A stretch of 64,000 nt of DNA from Streptomyces brasiliensis (lineage in GTDB: Bacteria > Actinomycetota > Actinomycetes > Streptomycetales > Streptomycetaceae): positions 310,001-374,000 of the forward strand of contig NZ_BMQA01000004.1 in assembly GCF_014647875.1 (NCBI RefSeq). Direction: 5' to 3'. Below are positions 1-9,313 of the stretch, in pieces. Every line of letters begins with the position of its first letter. Position 1 is the stretch's first letter. The notes under the pieces are model-generated. The model was not told where the DNA came from and made no database searches. It worked only from the letters and a program-made list of their open reading frames with translations. Position numbers and translations under genes: made by a program.

Positions 1-474
1 GCCGCCCCGATCACCGGCTGCCTCGTCCACCGCTCCGGCAAGGACTTCACCGACGGCCGTCTCCGGCTCGCGGAGCACGTCCAGCCGCTGCTGGCCGCGG
101 TCGACCAGCAGCGGCAACTCCTGGAGCACTGGCACGGGTTGCCGCCGACGGAGGATCTTCAGGAGCGGGCGGCGCACTGCGCGCTCACGTCCCGCGAGAC
201 GTCCGTGCTGCTCCTGCTCACCGACGCCCTGACCGCGGCAGCCATCGCCCGTCGCCTCGGTATCTCCGCCCGCACGGCGCACAAGCACGTGGAGAACATC
301 TGCCGCAAGCTCGGCATCCGCGACCGCATCAGCACGGTCCTGCGTACCCAACGCCTCGGTCTCCTCCCGCAGCCCCGGCCGGCACCCCCGGGCCGGCACA
401 GGCACAGGCCTCAGTGCGCCAGGAACTCGTCCAGCCCGGTCAGCAGCCGGTCCACGTCCTCCGCGCTGTTGTAG
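1..474 (+). CDS. LuxR-type regulator, C-terminal part (5' end outside window)
   Basis: The frame is open from the first base, so this is the 3' part of a longer regulator. The piece SRETSVLLLL...AAAIARRLGISARTAHKHV...KLGI is a LuxR/GerE helix-turn-helix with the usual recognition helix (ARRLGISARTAHKHV). It would bind DNA as a transcription factor; the N-terminal sensor part is not visible. The last ~40 residues are Pro/Arg-rich, and the gene overlaps by about 60 bp the 3' end of the oppositely directed aminotransferase gene. The true end of the functional protein may be just after the HTH. Target unknown. Confidence 0.75.
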   Translation, partial: AAPITGCLVHRSGKDFTDGRLRLAEHVQPLLAAVDQQRQLLEHWHGLPPTEDLQERAAHCALTSRETSVLLLLTDALTAAAIARRLGISARTAHKHVENICRKLGIRDRISTVLRTQRLGLLPQPRPAPPGRHRHRPQCARNSSSPVSSRSTSSALL

Positions 475-1616
475 GGGGCGAGGCCGATGCGCAGGCCGCC
501 GGAGTCGCCGAGGCCGAGCCGGCGGGACGCCTCGATGGCGTAGAAGGACCCCGAGGGCGCGTGGACACCGTGCTCGGCGAGGAAGCGGTACGCGTCCGTC
601 GTATCGGCGCCCTCAAGTGTCAGCAGGACGGTGGGAGTTCGGTCGGCCGCCCGGGAGTGGATCCGGACGCCGGGCAGCGAGGACAGGCCCTTGTCGATCT
701 GCGTGCGCAGGGTGTGCTCGTGCCCTTCGAGCGCCGAGAACGCGGCGGACAGGCGCTGCCGCCGCGTGCCGTCGGCACTCGCGTCGAGTCCGGTGAGAAA
801 GTCGACGGCCGCCCGGGTACCCGCAAGGAACTCGTAGGGCAGAGTGCCCAGTTCGAAGCGCTCGGGGACCGCGTCGGTGGACGGCAGGAGCTTGTCCGGA
901 CGCAGGGTTTCCAGCAACTCCGGGCGGGCCGCGAGGACTCCGTGGTGCGGGCCGAAGAACTTGTACGGCGAGCAGACGAAGAAGTCGGCACCGAGCCGCT
1001 CAACATCGACGAGCGCGTGGGCGGCGTAGTGGACGCCGTCGACGTACGTGAGCGCCCCCACACCATGTGCGAGAGCCGAGATCTCGGTGATGGCGGGGCG
1101 CGTGCCGATCAGGTTGGAGGCGGCGGTGACGGCGACGAGCCGGGTGCGCTCGGAGAGGACCGCGCGGATGTCGTCGGGCGTGAGTTCACCGGTGGAGGGG
1201 TCGAAGTCGGCCCACCGTACGACGGCTCCGGCCCGTTCGGCTGCCTGCGCCCAGGGCCGGATGTTGGCGTCGTGGTCGAGGCGCGTGACGATCACCTCGT
1301 CCCCGGGCGACCAGGTCCGGGCCAGGGTGCGGGAGAAATCGTAGGTGAGCTGGGTGGCGCTGCGGCCGAACACGACGCCCGCCGGATCGGCGCCCAGCAG
1401 GTCGGCCAGAGCGCGCCGAGCTTCGACCACGATGGTCTCGGCGTTGCGCTCGCCCGGCACCCCGTGCCCCCGGTTCGACAGGGGCTGGGCCAGGGCGTCG
1501 GCGATCGCCTGGATCACCGGCCGCGGGGTCTGGGTGCCGCCGGGACCGTCGAAGTGGGCGATGCCGGCACTCAGGGCGGGGAAGTGGGAGCGGAGGGCCG
1601 TGATGTCGTATGTCAA
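411..1616 (-). CDS. Class V aminotransferase / cysteine desulfurase-like protein
   Basis: 401-residue PLP enzyme of the NifS/SufS fold. The Schiff-base lysine lies in SPYKFFGPH near residue 218, preceded by the conserved YVDGVHYAAH segment. The N-terminus (FPALSAGIAHFDGPGGTQTP) matches the cysteine desulfurase-like subgroup rather than true SufS, and no Suf genes flank it. It starts at TTG with AGGAG upstream. The MerR regulator gene ends 61 bp upstream on the same strand, so the two are probably co-transcribed. The likely role is sulfur removal from cysteine or a related PLP reaction on a small molecule; substrate not deducible. Confidence 0.8.
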   Translation of the reverse strand: MTYDITALRSHFPALSAGIAHFDGPGGTQTPRPVIQAIADALAQPLSNRGHGVPGERNAETIVVEARRALADLLGADPAGVVFGRSATQLTYDFSRTLARTWSPGDEVIVTRLDHDANIRPWAQAAERAGAVVRWADFDPSTGELTPDDIRAVLSERTRLVAVTAASNLIGTRPAITEISALAHGVGALTYVDGVHYAAHALVDVERLGADFFVCSPYKFFGPHHGVLAARPELLETLRPDKLLPSTDAVPERFELGTLPYEFLAGTRAAVDFLTGLDASADGTRRQRLSAAFSALEGHEHTLRTQIDKGLSSLPGVRIHSRAADRTPTVLLTLEGADTTDAYRFLAEHGVHAPSGSFYAIEASRRLGLGDSGGLRIGLAPYNSAEDVDRLLTGLDEFLAH

Positions 1617-1677
1617 GGTGAAGCTCCTGTGGGTGCCGTGACCGTGCCTGCCTGAGGCAGCGTACGGCGAGTGCGCC

Positions 1678-2058
1678 TCAGCGGGTCAGGGCCGCCGCCC
1701 GCTGCCGCTCGCGATGGGCCCGCGCCGTCGTGATCAGCGTGTCGAGGGCCTCCCGGGTGCGGATGAGGTCGTCGATGCGCTCGGACAGACGGTCGCGTTC
1801 CTCCGCCATGCGCTCCAGCGCGGCGTCGGACGTCTGCTCGCTGGGCGCGTCGACGCAGGGCAGCAGTTCGGCGATGGTGCGGCTGGAGAGTCCCGCGGCG
1901 TACAACCGCTGGATGAACCGGACCCGTTCGACCTCTTCGTCGGTGTAGTGCCGCTGGCCGCTGGCGCTGCGCGTGCTGCTGAGCAGCCCCTGTTCCTCGT
2001 AATAGCGCAGGGACCGGACGCTGACTCCGGCCCGTGCCGCGAGTTCCCCGATCCGCAC
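1678..2058 (-). CDS. MerR-family transcriptional regulator
   Basis: 126 residues. The N-terminal winged HTH (RIGELAARAGVSVRSLRYYE) is followed by the MerR wing and a C-terminal coiled-coil (about residues 75-120). No conserved metal-binding cysteine pair is seen: there is one Cys (LLPCVD), so a small organic inducer is more likely than a metal. I chose the GTG at 2058 because GGGAGG lies five bases before it; a longer frame upstream has no family similarity. It is first in a probable two-gene operon with the PLP enzyme. Confidence 0.82.
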   Translation of the reverse strand: MRIGELAARAGVSVRSLRYYEEQGLLSSTRSASGQRHYTDEEVERVRFIQRLYAAGLSSRTIAELLPCVDAPSEQTSDAALERMAEERDRLSERIDDLIRTREALDTLITTARAHRERQRAAALTR

Positions 2059-2095
2059 ATCGCCTCCCGCCCGTGAGCCGCGACAGACCTTGCCT

Positions 2096-2111
2096 CTGAC
2101 GTCCATGTCAG
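2096..2111. promoter_or_regulatory. Candidate MerR operator
   Basis: Inverted repeat CTGAC-N6-GTCAG just upstream of the merR start, embedded in a wider imperfect dyad (GACCT...AGGTC on the coding strand). Position and symmetry fit an autoregulatory MerR site; promoter hexamers were not resolved. Confidence 0.4.
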
Positions 2112-2269
2112 GTCTCAGCGTAGCCGGCTGAACCGCGCGCCTGCTTCCCGGGCACTTCGGGCGGAGAAAATTCACCTGACACACCGGGGCCGGGCTCGCT
2201 ACAGTCGCCCGCGATGACGACTCATTCTGATCGCAGATCGGGGGTCCCGTCCGCGCAAGGTGTGTGCTG

Positions 2270-3655
2270 ATGCCCGCTCACACCGCGAACGAGGATTCCC
2301 GCCTCTCCTTCTGGCTGCGCGTGCGCGAGTTCGCCGTGCCGCCCTCCATGATCGAGACCGCGACCGCCCGCCGCGGAGCCGGCGACTGGGCGGGGGCGTG
2401 CGCCGCCGCGGGCATCGACCTCGACCTCCATCCGCGTACCGTGGCGGCTGCGTACGGCCGTGAACTCGCGGACCGGGTGCGGGACGATCTCCGCGCCCTG
2501 GCTCCCGACCTGCTGCGCTGGCACATGCCGAGGATCGCTCCCGACGGGCTGCTGCGCCCGGGTCTGACGATCACCCTGGCCCGGTACGACACCGCCGAGC
2601 GTCCGCTCCACCTCGTGGCCCGGACTCCCCCGGCCTGGGCGGACGCGGGCCAGCGCATCAGTCTCGCGCTGTGGGACGGATCCGATGCCCACGCGGGCCG
2701 GTATCCGCACCCCCGCCCCAATCGGCGGTTCCGTCTCGACCTGCACCGTCACCTGTGGGACGCGCGCAGGGCCGGTGAGCTGCGGATCCGCTCCGGCGCC
2801 AGCGGCGACGGCTTCTCCATGACCGATCCGGAGCTGCTCGCGGCTGTCCCGCCGGGGTATCGCTGTGCCGTGGACCGGTGGGCGGCCGAGGCGGCCCTTC
2901 TGCTGCGGGCCGAGGAGCGGCGGGCGGGGACGGTGCTCGTACGACTCGGAGGGCGCCAACGCCTGTTCCTGGACCTCGGCGAAGGCACTCCGCCCGCCCC
3001 ACGCCTCACGTCGGCGCCCCGAGGGGGTACGGACTCCGCGCTGCCGGTCCTGCCCAACGCGGCGACCTGGGTGCTGCCCGACCTGGAGCTGCTCCGCACC
3101 GGATCGATCGACGCCGGCCGGCTCCATCCGCTGGTCGCCTCCGCGCTCGTACCGGATCACGTGCCGACACGGACGGCACCCGTTCCCCAACGGGCCGGAG
3201 AACCGCGCCTCGTGGAGTGCCGGGGCGCGCGGCACCGGATCGGTCTGGTCGACGGGCGGCTGGCGCCGTTGGACCACGACCCGGCCGAGATCCGGCGCGA
3301 GGAGCTGCTGGTCGGGCTGACCGGTACGCCGCTTCCCTGTCTCCAGGCCATCGACGAGGCACATCGGCGTCCCGACTGCCTCTCCGGTGTCCGTGAACGC
3401 CTGGACCACGGCGACATCACGGGTGCGCTGGCCGTCGTGGAAGGGCTGCTCGGCCCCGAGGCGACGCTGTGCAACGGCGCCCTGCGGGACGAACTGGAGG
3501 CGGCCGCGCGACGGCGGATCGCGTACGGGCTGTTCAGGGCGGGACTGGCCGAACCGGTAACCCGCCGCGACCGCCCGGGTGCTGGACGCCCCCGGGACCA
3601 TCGCCCGCACCCACGTCTCGCGACCGCCGCGCCGGCTCCCGCACGCCGACTTTAG
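2270..3655 (+). CDS. Uncharacterised protein, first gene of MoxR/VWA triad
   Basis: About 461 residues, soluble, no signal peptide or membrane segment, no motif I can name. It is rich in Arg, Asp and Leu, with a low-complexity Pro/Arg tail. Its stop is 91 bp before the MoxR-type ATPase gene, and all three genes of the triad run in the same direction, so it is probably a partner, substrate or effector of the ATPase/VWA pair. ATG at 2270 has AAGG nine bases upstream; an in-frame GTG at 2264 is too close to it. Function unknown. Confidence 0.6.
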   Translation: MPAHTANEDSRLSFWLRVREFAVPPSMIETATARRGAGDWAGACAAAGIDLDLHPRTVAAAYGRELADRVRDDLRALAPDLLRWHMPRIAPDGLLRPGLTITLARYDTAERPLHLVARTPPAWADAGQRISLALWDGSDAHAGRYPHPRPNRRFRLDLHRHLWDARRAGELRIRSGASGDGFSMTDPELLAAVPPGYRCAVDRWAAEAALLLRAEERRAGTVLVRLGGRQRLFLDLGEGTPPAPRLTSAPRGGTDSALPVLPNAATWVLPDLELLRTGSIDAGRLHPLVASALVPDHVPTRTAPVPQRAGEPRLVECRGARHRIGLVDGRLAPLDHDPAEIRREELLVGLTGTPLPCLQAIDEAHRRPDCLSGVRERLDHGDITGALAVVEGLLGPEATLCNGALRDELEAAARRRIAYGLFRAGLAEPVTRRDRPGAGRPRDHRPHPRLATAAPAPARRL

Positions 3656-3746
3656 GCACATCCGTCCCTTCGCCGCTCTCCCCGGCCGCCCTGGATGAAC
3701 ACTCACGTAACTCGCCATGACTCCTGCGCCCCAAAGGTGATCTCAC

Positions 3747-4994
3747 ATGCCCACAAGCACGCCGTACGCCGTCCCCGCGCCCTCCTCCTCTCAACTCGAT
3801 GTTGCAGCCGAGCTGTTGACGCTCCTCCGCGACACCACCACCGAACCTCGCCCCGATGCACAGCTGGAGGCCCTGACCCTGGCCGTGGCCGCCGATCTGC
3901 CCGTCCTCCTGTGGGGTGAGCCGGGGATCGGCAAGACCGCCGCTCTGAACCAGCTCGCAGCGACCCTGGACCTGCCGCTCACCACGGTGATCGCCAGCGT
4001 CCACGAGCCGTCCGACTTCTCGGGCCTGCCCGTGATCGGGGACGATCCCGCCGAACACGGTGTCCCCATGGCCCCGCCGGACTGGGCGGTGCGCCTCGTC
4101 CGGGCAGGCAAGGGCCTGCTGTTCCTGGACGAGTTGTCCACCGCGCCGCCCGCGGTCCAGGCCGCGTTGCTCCGCCTCGTGCTCGAACGACGGATCGGCG
4201 CGCTCCGACTGCCGCCCGGAGTAAGGATCGTGGCCGCCGCGAACCCGCGTTCCTCGGCGGCCGACGGCTGGGAACTGAGCCCGCCTTTGGCCAACCGGTT
4301 CGTGCATCTCCAGTGGACCCACGACCACGACGTCGTCGTACGCGGGCTCGGCGGGATCTGGCCCCGGGCCACCCTGCCGGTGCTCGACCCGGACAAGCTC
4401 CCCACGGCCGTCGCCCTCGCCCGTCGCGCGGTGTGCGGGCTCCTGGCCGCCCGCCCCACCCTCGTGCACCGGCTGCCCAAGGGTGAGACCCATCGCGGCG
4501 GCGCCTGGCCCTCGCCGCGGAGCTGGGAGATGACCCTGTGCCTGATCGCCTTCGCGACCGCGGCCGGCTCCTCACGGGACGTACTCTCCTTGCTGGTCAG
4601 AGGCACGGTCGGGGACGGTCCCGGGCTGGAGCTGCTGGCGAGCATCAACCGGATGGACCTGCCGGACCCCGAGACACTGCTCGCCGACCCGGCCTCCGCC
4701 GAGCTGCCCGAACGCGGCGATCTGCGCCAGGCCGTCCTGGACGGTGTGGTGGACGCGGTCCGCAAGCGCCCCGACAGGTCCCGCTGGGACGCGGCCTGGG
4801 CGCTCCTGGTCCTGGCGGTGGAGACCGGCGCGCCGGACCTCGTGGTCGTACCCGCGACCACACTGGCGACGCTTCGCCAGGAGGGCTGGGACGTCCCGGC
4901 GTCGATCGAGCGACTGGCCGGAATGGTCTCCGTGTCCCGGCGGGCGGACCACGCGGCGACCCGGACCGCGGTCACCGCGAGGGCGGGCCGATGA
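3747..4994 (+). CDS. MoxR-type AAA+ ATPase
   Basis: 415 residues. Walker A GEPGIGKT at 57-64, Walker B LLFLDEL near 124-130, sensor-1 AANP, and the MoxR helix-2 insert around EPSDFSGLP. MoxR ATPases act as chaperones that remodel or activate VWA-domain partners. The next gene encodes such a partner and overlaps this stop codon (ATGA), strong evidence of coupled expression and a physical complex. RBS AAAGGTGA precedes the ATG. Client and trigger are unknown. Confidence 0.9.
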   Translation: MPTSTPYAVPAPSSSQLDVAAELLTLLRDTTTEPRPDAQLEALTLAVAADLPVLLWGEPGIGKTAALNQLAATLDLPLTTVIASVHEPSDFSGLPVIGDDPAEHGVPMAPPDWAVRLVRAGKGLLFLDELSTAPPAVQAALLRLVLERRIGALRLPPGVRIVAAANPRSSAADGWELSPPLANRFVHLQWTHDHDVVVRGLGGIWPRATLPVLDPDKLPTAVALARRAVCGLLAARPTLVHRLPKGETHRGGAWPSPRSWEMTLCLIAFATAAGSSRDVLSLLVRGTVGDGPGLELLASINRMDLPDPETLLADPASAELPERGDLRQAVLDGVVDAVRKRPDRSRWDAAWALLVLAVETGAPDLVVVPATTLATLRQEGWDVPASIERLAGMVSVSRRADHAATRTAVTARAGR

Positions 4995-6319
4995 GCACGG
5001 GCCGGCCGACGAACGCAGACGGCTCGACGAGCGCGGGCAGAGCGACGATCCCGGACGGACCGATGACGACCAGCGGAACCAGCGACACGACCGGAGCGCT
5101 GGATCTCGGCAAGCTGTACGCCGCCCGTCTGCACGCCGCCCGGGTCCGGCCCTATCTCGCGACGGCCCTCTTCGCGCTGCACACCGTGCAGTCGCTACAG
5201 GTGCCGACGATGGCCGTCGACCGGTACTGGCGGTGCTATGTCTCCCCGGCGTTCGTGGACCGGACGCCGGTGGAGGAGCTGGCCGGGGTGTGGGTGCACG
5301 AGGTGTCGCACCTGCTGCGCGACCACCACGGGCGCAGCGACCGGGTCGCGCGGGAGCGCGGACTGACCGGTCCGGCGGAACGGCTGCGGATGAACATCGC
5401 CGCGGACTGCGAGATCAACGACGACGTGTACGGCGACGGACTGGCCCGCCCCCAGGGCGTCGTCCAGCCGGGGACCCTGCACCTGCCCGAGGGCGAGCTG
5501 ATGGAGGACTATCTGCGCCAGTTCCGGCTCGGCCCGCGCACGCAGTTCCTGGCCTGGCTGGACTGCGGCAGCGGGGCCGACGGACTGGACCGGGAGTGGG
5601 ATCTGGGCCCGGACGGCGCGCACGGACTGAGCGAGCAGGAGCAGGACGCGGTCCGGTTCCGGGTGGCCCAGGGCATCAACGCACGTCCCGGACACGCCCC
5701 GAAGGGCTGGCGGCGGTGGGCGGAGGAGGTCTTCCATCCGCCGCAGCCATGGCGCGAGTTGCTGGGGGCGGCGATGCGCTCGGCGGTCTCCGGCGGCGGC
5801 ACGGGCGAGGACTACACATACGGGCGGCCGGCGCGGCGCGCGGCCGGGGTACCGGGCGTCGTGCTGCCGAGCCTCAGGCGCAGGCCGCCGCGCGTCTCGG
5901 TCGTCATCGACACGTCCGGGTCGGTCAGTGACGCCGAACTGGGCAGCGCACTGTTGGAAGTTGCCGCGATCGTGCGGGCCCTGGGCGGCCGCCGGGACCT
6001 GGTCACGGTGCTGTCGTGCGACGCGTCGGCCGGTCTCGCCCACACGTTGTGCCGGGCCGAGGGCATACCGCTGATCGGTGGCGGCGGCACGGATCTGCGC
6101 TCGGGTTTCGCGAAGGCGCTCCGGTCCGGGCCCGGGCCGGACGTCATCGTGGCCCTGACCGACGGACAGACCCCCTGGCCGAGCACCCGGCCGCCGTGCC
6201 GGACGGTGGTGGGTCTCTTCCCGCGGCGGGCGACGGGGTCGTGGAGCGAGGACGACCCGGAGTACGTGCCCGACGCGCCGCCCGAGTGGGCCCGCGTGGT
6301 CACCATCGGCACTTCGTGA
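4991..6319 (+). CDS. DUF2201-like metallopeptidase/VWA domain protein
   Basis: 442 residues. An N-terminal putative metallopeptidase domain carries HEVSH at about 103-107 (HExxH zinc-type motif), followed by DHHGR. A C-terminal VWA domain has a complete MIDAS: DTSGS near 307-311, a GGGGTD Thr and LTDGQT Asp. This arrangement is the DUF2201 type usually paired with MoxR ATPases. Start ATG overlaps the ATPase stop; the open frame further upstream lies inside the ATPase gene and is not real. No signal peptide, so probably cytosolic. Whether the HExxH is proteolytically active cannot be told. Confidence 0.85.
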   Translation: MSTGRPTNADGSTSAGRATIPDGPMTTSGTSDTTGALDLGKLYAARLHAARVRPYLATALFALHTVQSLQVPTMAVDRYWRCYVSPAFVDRTPVEELAGVWVHEVSHLLRDHHGRSDRVARERGLTGPAERLRMNIAADCEINDDVYGDGLARPQGVVQPGTLHLPEGELMEDYLRQFRLGPRTQFLAWLDCGSGADGLDREWDLGPDGAHGLSEQEQDAVRFRVAQGINARPGHAPKGWRRWAEEVFHPPQPWRELLGAAMRSAVSGGGTGEDYTYGRPARRAAGVPGVVLPSLRRRPPRVSVVIDTSGSVSDAELGSALLEVAAIVRALGGRRDLVTVLSCDASAGLAHTLCRAEGIPLIGGGGTDLRSGFAKALRSGPGPDVIVALTDGQTPWPSTRPPCRTVVGLFPRRATGSWSEDDPEYVPDAPPEWARVVTIGTS

Positions 6320-6407
6320 CGCACGCGTCGTGGATCCGAGCTTCATGACGCCGCGCGACCGAAAATGCGTCGACAGGGCCTCACCACGCCCGACAGAGTG
6401 GCCCCTC

Positions 6408-7148
6408 GTGACGAGCAGCGAGCTGTGGACCCGTGCGAACGCCGAGCGCTACGACGCCGAAGAGACCGACATGTCCTCGTCCTCCGTACTCGGACCGACG
6501 CTGGGCTTCCTCGCCGAACTGACGGGAGACGGACGGGCGTTGGAGTTCGCGATCGGAACCGGACGGGTCGGGGTCCCGCTCCGGGAACGCGGTGTGCCGG
6601 TGGTGGGCATCGAACTGTCCGAGCCGATGGTGGCGGTTCTGCGGCGCAAGATCGACGAGGACATGCTCCCGGTGACCGTCGGGGACATGGCCACGACGAC
6701 GGTCCCCGGCGAGTTCACCCTGGTCTACCTCGTCTACAACACCATCTCGAACCTCCTCACGCAGGACGAGCAGGTCGAGTGCTTCCGCAACGCCGCATGT
6801 CATCTGGCGCCCGGTGGCCGATTCGTCATCGAGCTGGGTGTGCCCCCGCTGCGGTTCCTGCCGCCCGGGCAGGTCGCCGTGCCGTTCGACGTCTCCGCGA
6901 GGCATCTCGGTTTCGACACCTTCGACCTGGTCGAACAGATCCTCGTCTCGCACCACTTCACCCGCGACGGCGACGGCGGCGCCTACCGCCGCGACAACTC
7001 GCGGCACCGGTACGCCTGGCCGGCGGAGCTCGACCTGATGGCACGGATCGCGGGCCTCGAACTGGAACGACGTCTCGCGGACTGGGACGGATCACCGTTC
7101 ACCCAGGACTCCCCGAAACACATCTCCGTGTGGCGCAAGCCCGCCTGA
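6408..7148 (+). CDS. Class I SAM-dependent methyltransferase
   Basis: About 246 residues from GTG 6408. Motif I is LEFAIGTGRVGVPL, followed by the acidic GIELSEPM (ribose-binding Glu) and an LAPGGRFVIE strand. The C-terminal half is a beta-rich lid of the YcgJ/UbiE-like small-molecule type. An in-frame ATG at 6330 gives 26 extra residues without family similarity, so I prefer the GTG. It is alone on its strand after the MoxR triad and ahead of an IS remnant; substrate unknown. Confidence 0.78.
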   Translation: MTSSELWTRANAERYDAEETDMSSSSVLGPTLGFLAELTGDGRALEFAIGTGRVGVPLRERGVPVVGIELSEPMVAVLRRKIDEDMLPVTVGDMATTTVPGEFTLVYLVYNTISNLLTQDEQVECFRNAACHLAPGGRFVIELGVPPLRFLPPGQVAVPFDVSARHLGFDTFDLVEQILVSHHFTRDGDGGAYRRDNSRHRYAWPAELDLMARIAGLELERRLADWDGSPFTQDSPKHISVWRKPA

Positions 7149-7389
7149 GCAGGAGTCAGCCGGTCATGGGACTCAGCGGAGTCCGCCCCGTCGGCCCAGA
7201 ATCGGTGTCCACGCCCAGGGAGGACTGAACGGGCCTTCGCCGGGTGAGTGTCCAACTGCGTGACAACGCCGACGGACAGTGGCGGACGAGGCCGAACGTT
7301 TCCGGACCACCAGTGCAGGTGAGAGCCACACCAATCCCCAGGGCAACGCCCCCCGCCCAAGTCGGTCCGGGACGAAGAACCCATCGGAC

Positions 7390-7585
7390 TCCGGGCGGCG
7401 GGCTCGCCCGCGGTTCGGCTTCCAGCGGACGCTGCGGAGTCCTTGCGGACAGATGAGCTGCCGTGCATCCCAGTCGAGGGTCGCCTCCCCACGCCGAACG
7501 GCGCCATCATCGCGCGCCGGGTAGATCCCCGGCAGACGTCCGCCGAATTCGCCGACGGCGTCCTCGGCGGGACGCCATCCGTTAT
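7390..7585 (-). pseudogene. IS1182-like transposase remnant
   Basis: A short stretch reading ...LDWDARQLICPQGLRSVRW... (about 7413-7475) resembles the middle of IS1182/DDE transposases of Streptomyces (usually DWDAQQVTCPQG...). The frame loses similarity on both sides, with no DDE triad and no terminal repeats. The rest of 7149-7974 holds no gene I can support. This is decayed insertion-sequence DNA between the methyltransferase and the type III PKS. Confidence 0.5.
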
Positions 7586-7974
7586 CGCCCATCACGTCGG
7601 ACGGCTTGCCGATCGCGGTGCACCTCTTCCCGGTCACGGAGAGTCTCCGTGGTCGAGTGGCCCGTGCCGCCGGGGGGCTCGCCCGGCTCCAGCGGCAGTG
7701 ACCAGGCAGCCCCCTGGCTGACGGCAAGTCAGGTAAGACCTACGGAACGGCTCTGCGAGCCCCTGCTTCAGCGGTGTGTGCCGCGTCACGCACCCCAAAG
7801 GATGCCTAAGTTGCCGGCATCACAGCGGAAATGTCCATTTGGCGTCCATGCTCGAACGGGTTCCGACTCCCGAAGTCGAGCCGATCGGCAACCTCTTGGG
7901 TGCGAAGTTCCAAAGTGACCCATGACACATCACTCGTGGCATTCCCGCTTTTTCCCCTGGAAAGGTGCCCCATC

Positions 7975-9156
7975 ATGGCCGCTTACCTCTGTCCTCCCGC
8001 CGTGATACACGGCGAACACGCCGTCGAGACCAGCCAGATCGTGTCGGAGGTGCACGACCGGCATCCGCACGCGGCGTGGGCGCCGCGGATCGACGGCATC
8101 GCGGCCAGCACGGGCATCGAGACCCGCGGGTGGATGCTGCCGCTGGAGGCTGCTGTCGCGCCCGGCAACGGCGGCCTACGGGCTCTCGGTATCGGGTCGG
8201 CCCAAGAGGCGTTGGCACGCGGCGGGTTCACCCAGCAGGACGTGGACCGCGTGATCGCCGCACTTGAGGCGATACCCGCGCCGCAGACCGTCCAGGAGCG
8301 CACCGCGCCGGCGTGGGAGGCCGTGCAGTCCTACGGGGAGCGTGCGGCGCGCGGGGCCCTGCAGATCGCCGGGCTGGACGCCGCAGACATCGACTGCCTG
8401 ATCACCAGCCACTCCACCACCCCGGCGCTGCCGGGTCTGGACATCGCCCTGGCCAACAAGCTTCCGCTCCGCAACGACGTGATGCTGCTGCCGGCCACGC
8501 AGTGGGCCTGTGTCGCGGGGACCCGCTCACTGGCGCTGGCGGCGGATCTCGTGGCCGCGGACCCCGACCGCGTGGTCCTGGTGGTGATCGCGGAGGCGCT
8601 GAGCACGACCTACCAGCCTGCGGACGACACTCTCGAGTCCCTGATCGTCCGGTTGCTGTTCGCGGACACCTCGGTCGCCGCGGTGGTCACGGGCCGCCCG
8701 CGGCGCGAGTCGGTGCTGCGGCTGGACGCCGCCTGGCACCACACCCTGCCCGGCACCCAAGACCTGCACCGCTTGGACACGCGGGCGGACGGCACCCATT
8801 TCGTGATGGACCGGCGCGGGCCGCGCGCCGTACAGGAGACGGTCACCGCGATGTGGGAGTGGCTGCGCGTCCGTTACCAGGACGACCCCGACTCCTGGCA
8901 CCCCGACGTGCTGCTGGCGCACCCCGGCGGGACCCGGGTACTGGAGTACATGGAGCAGACGATGCCCGACGCATGGCCGTCGGGGCTGCTGGACTACAGC
9001 CGGGACAGCTACACCAGCGGCAACCGCGGAGGCGCCGCCGTGTTCGACATCATGCGGCGGGCGCACGACGCCGGGCAGAAGCCAGGCAGTCGCGCCGTCC
9101 TGTACGCGGCGGCACCCGGCCTCACCGCCACCGCCCTGGAAGGGGAATGGCTGTAG
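7975..9156 (+). CDS. Type III polyketide synthase
   Basis: 393 residues of the chalcone synthase fold. Catalytic Cys near 179 (QWACVAGTRS), His near 316 (LLAHPGG) and Asn near 350 (SGNRGGAAV) form the expected Cys-His-Asn triad. It would condense malonyl-CoA units onto an acyl starter to make a pyrone or resorcinol/phloroglucinol-type ring. I chose ATG 7975 (AAAGG upstream); the longer frame is non-homologous. It stands alone: no tailoring oxidase or methyltransferase follows, so the pathway is a single enzyme or has lost partners. It is clearly different from the DpgA at 49.7 kb. Confidence 0.88.
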   Translation: MAAYLCPPAVIHGEHAVETSQIVSEVHDRHPHAAWAPRIDGIAASTGIETRGWMLPLEAAVAPGNGGLRALGIGSAQEALARGGFTQQDVDRVIAALEAIPAPQTVQERTAPAWEAVQSYGERAARGALQIAGLDAADIDCLITSHSTTPALPGLDIALANKLPLRNDVMLLPATQWACVAGTRSLALAADLVAADPDRVVLVVIAEALSTTYQPADDTLESLIVRLLFADTSVAAVVTGRPRRESVLRLDAAWHHTLPGTQDLHRLDTRADGTHFVMDRRGPRAVQETVTAMWEWLRVRYQDDPDSWHPDVLLAHPGGTRVLEYMEQTMPDAWPSGLLDYSRDSYTSGNRGGAAVFDIMRRAHDAGQKPGSRAVLYAAAPGLTATALEGEWL

Positions 9157-9208
9157 TGCGAGCCGGCGCCACCCGTACCAGCAAAGGGCCGTCCGCGTAA
9201 CCGGTCAC

Positions 9209-9238
9209 GCCACCGGCACCGTCCGTACCGTCGGTGGC
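9209..9238. terminator. Hairpin between convergent genes
   Basis: GCCACCG ... CGGTGGC, 7-bp arms around a 16-base centre, located between the PKS stop and the 3' end of the converging phosphatase gene. Position suggests a shared terminator; no T-tract. Confidence 0.4.
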
Positions 9239-9313
9239 GCCGGGTGACGCGTACGCCGCCCGTACCCTCACCGCGCTCCCACACGCCGGCCGCGCCCCCG
9301 CCCCGCAGCCGCG

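Noticed and set aside
4538..4990. N-terminal extension of the VWA protein
   Set aside because: Lies inside the MoxR gene and shows only Arg/Gly-rich noise; the ATGA overlap at 4991 marks the real start.
2270..6319. Assignment to the published vWA-MoxR-VMAP ternary conflict system
   Set aside because: The ATPase and VWA parts fit, but the first protein shows no recognisable VMAP or effector domain, so I kept it as an unassigned triad.
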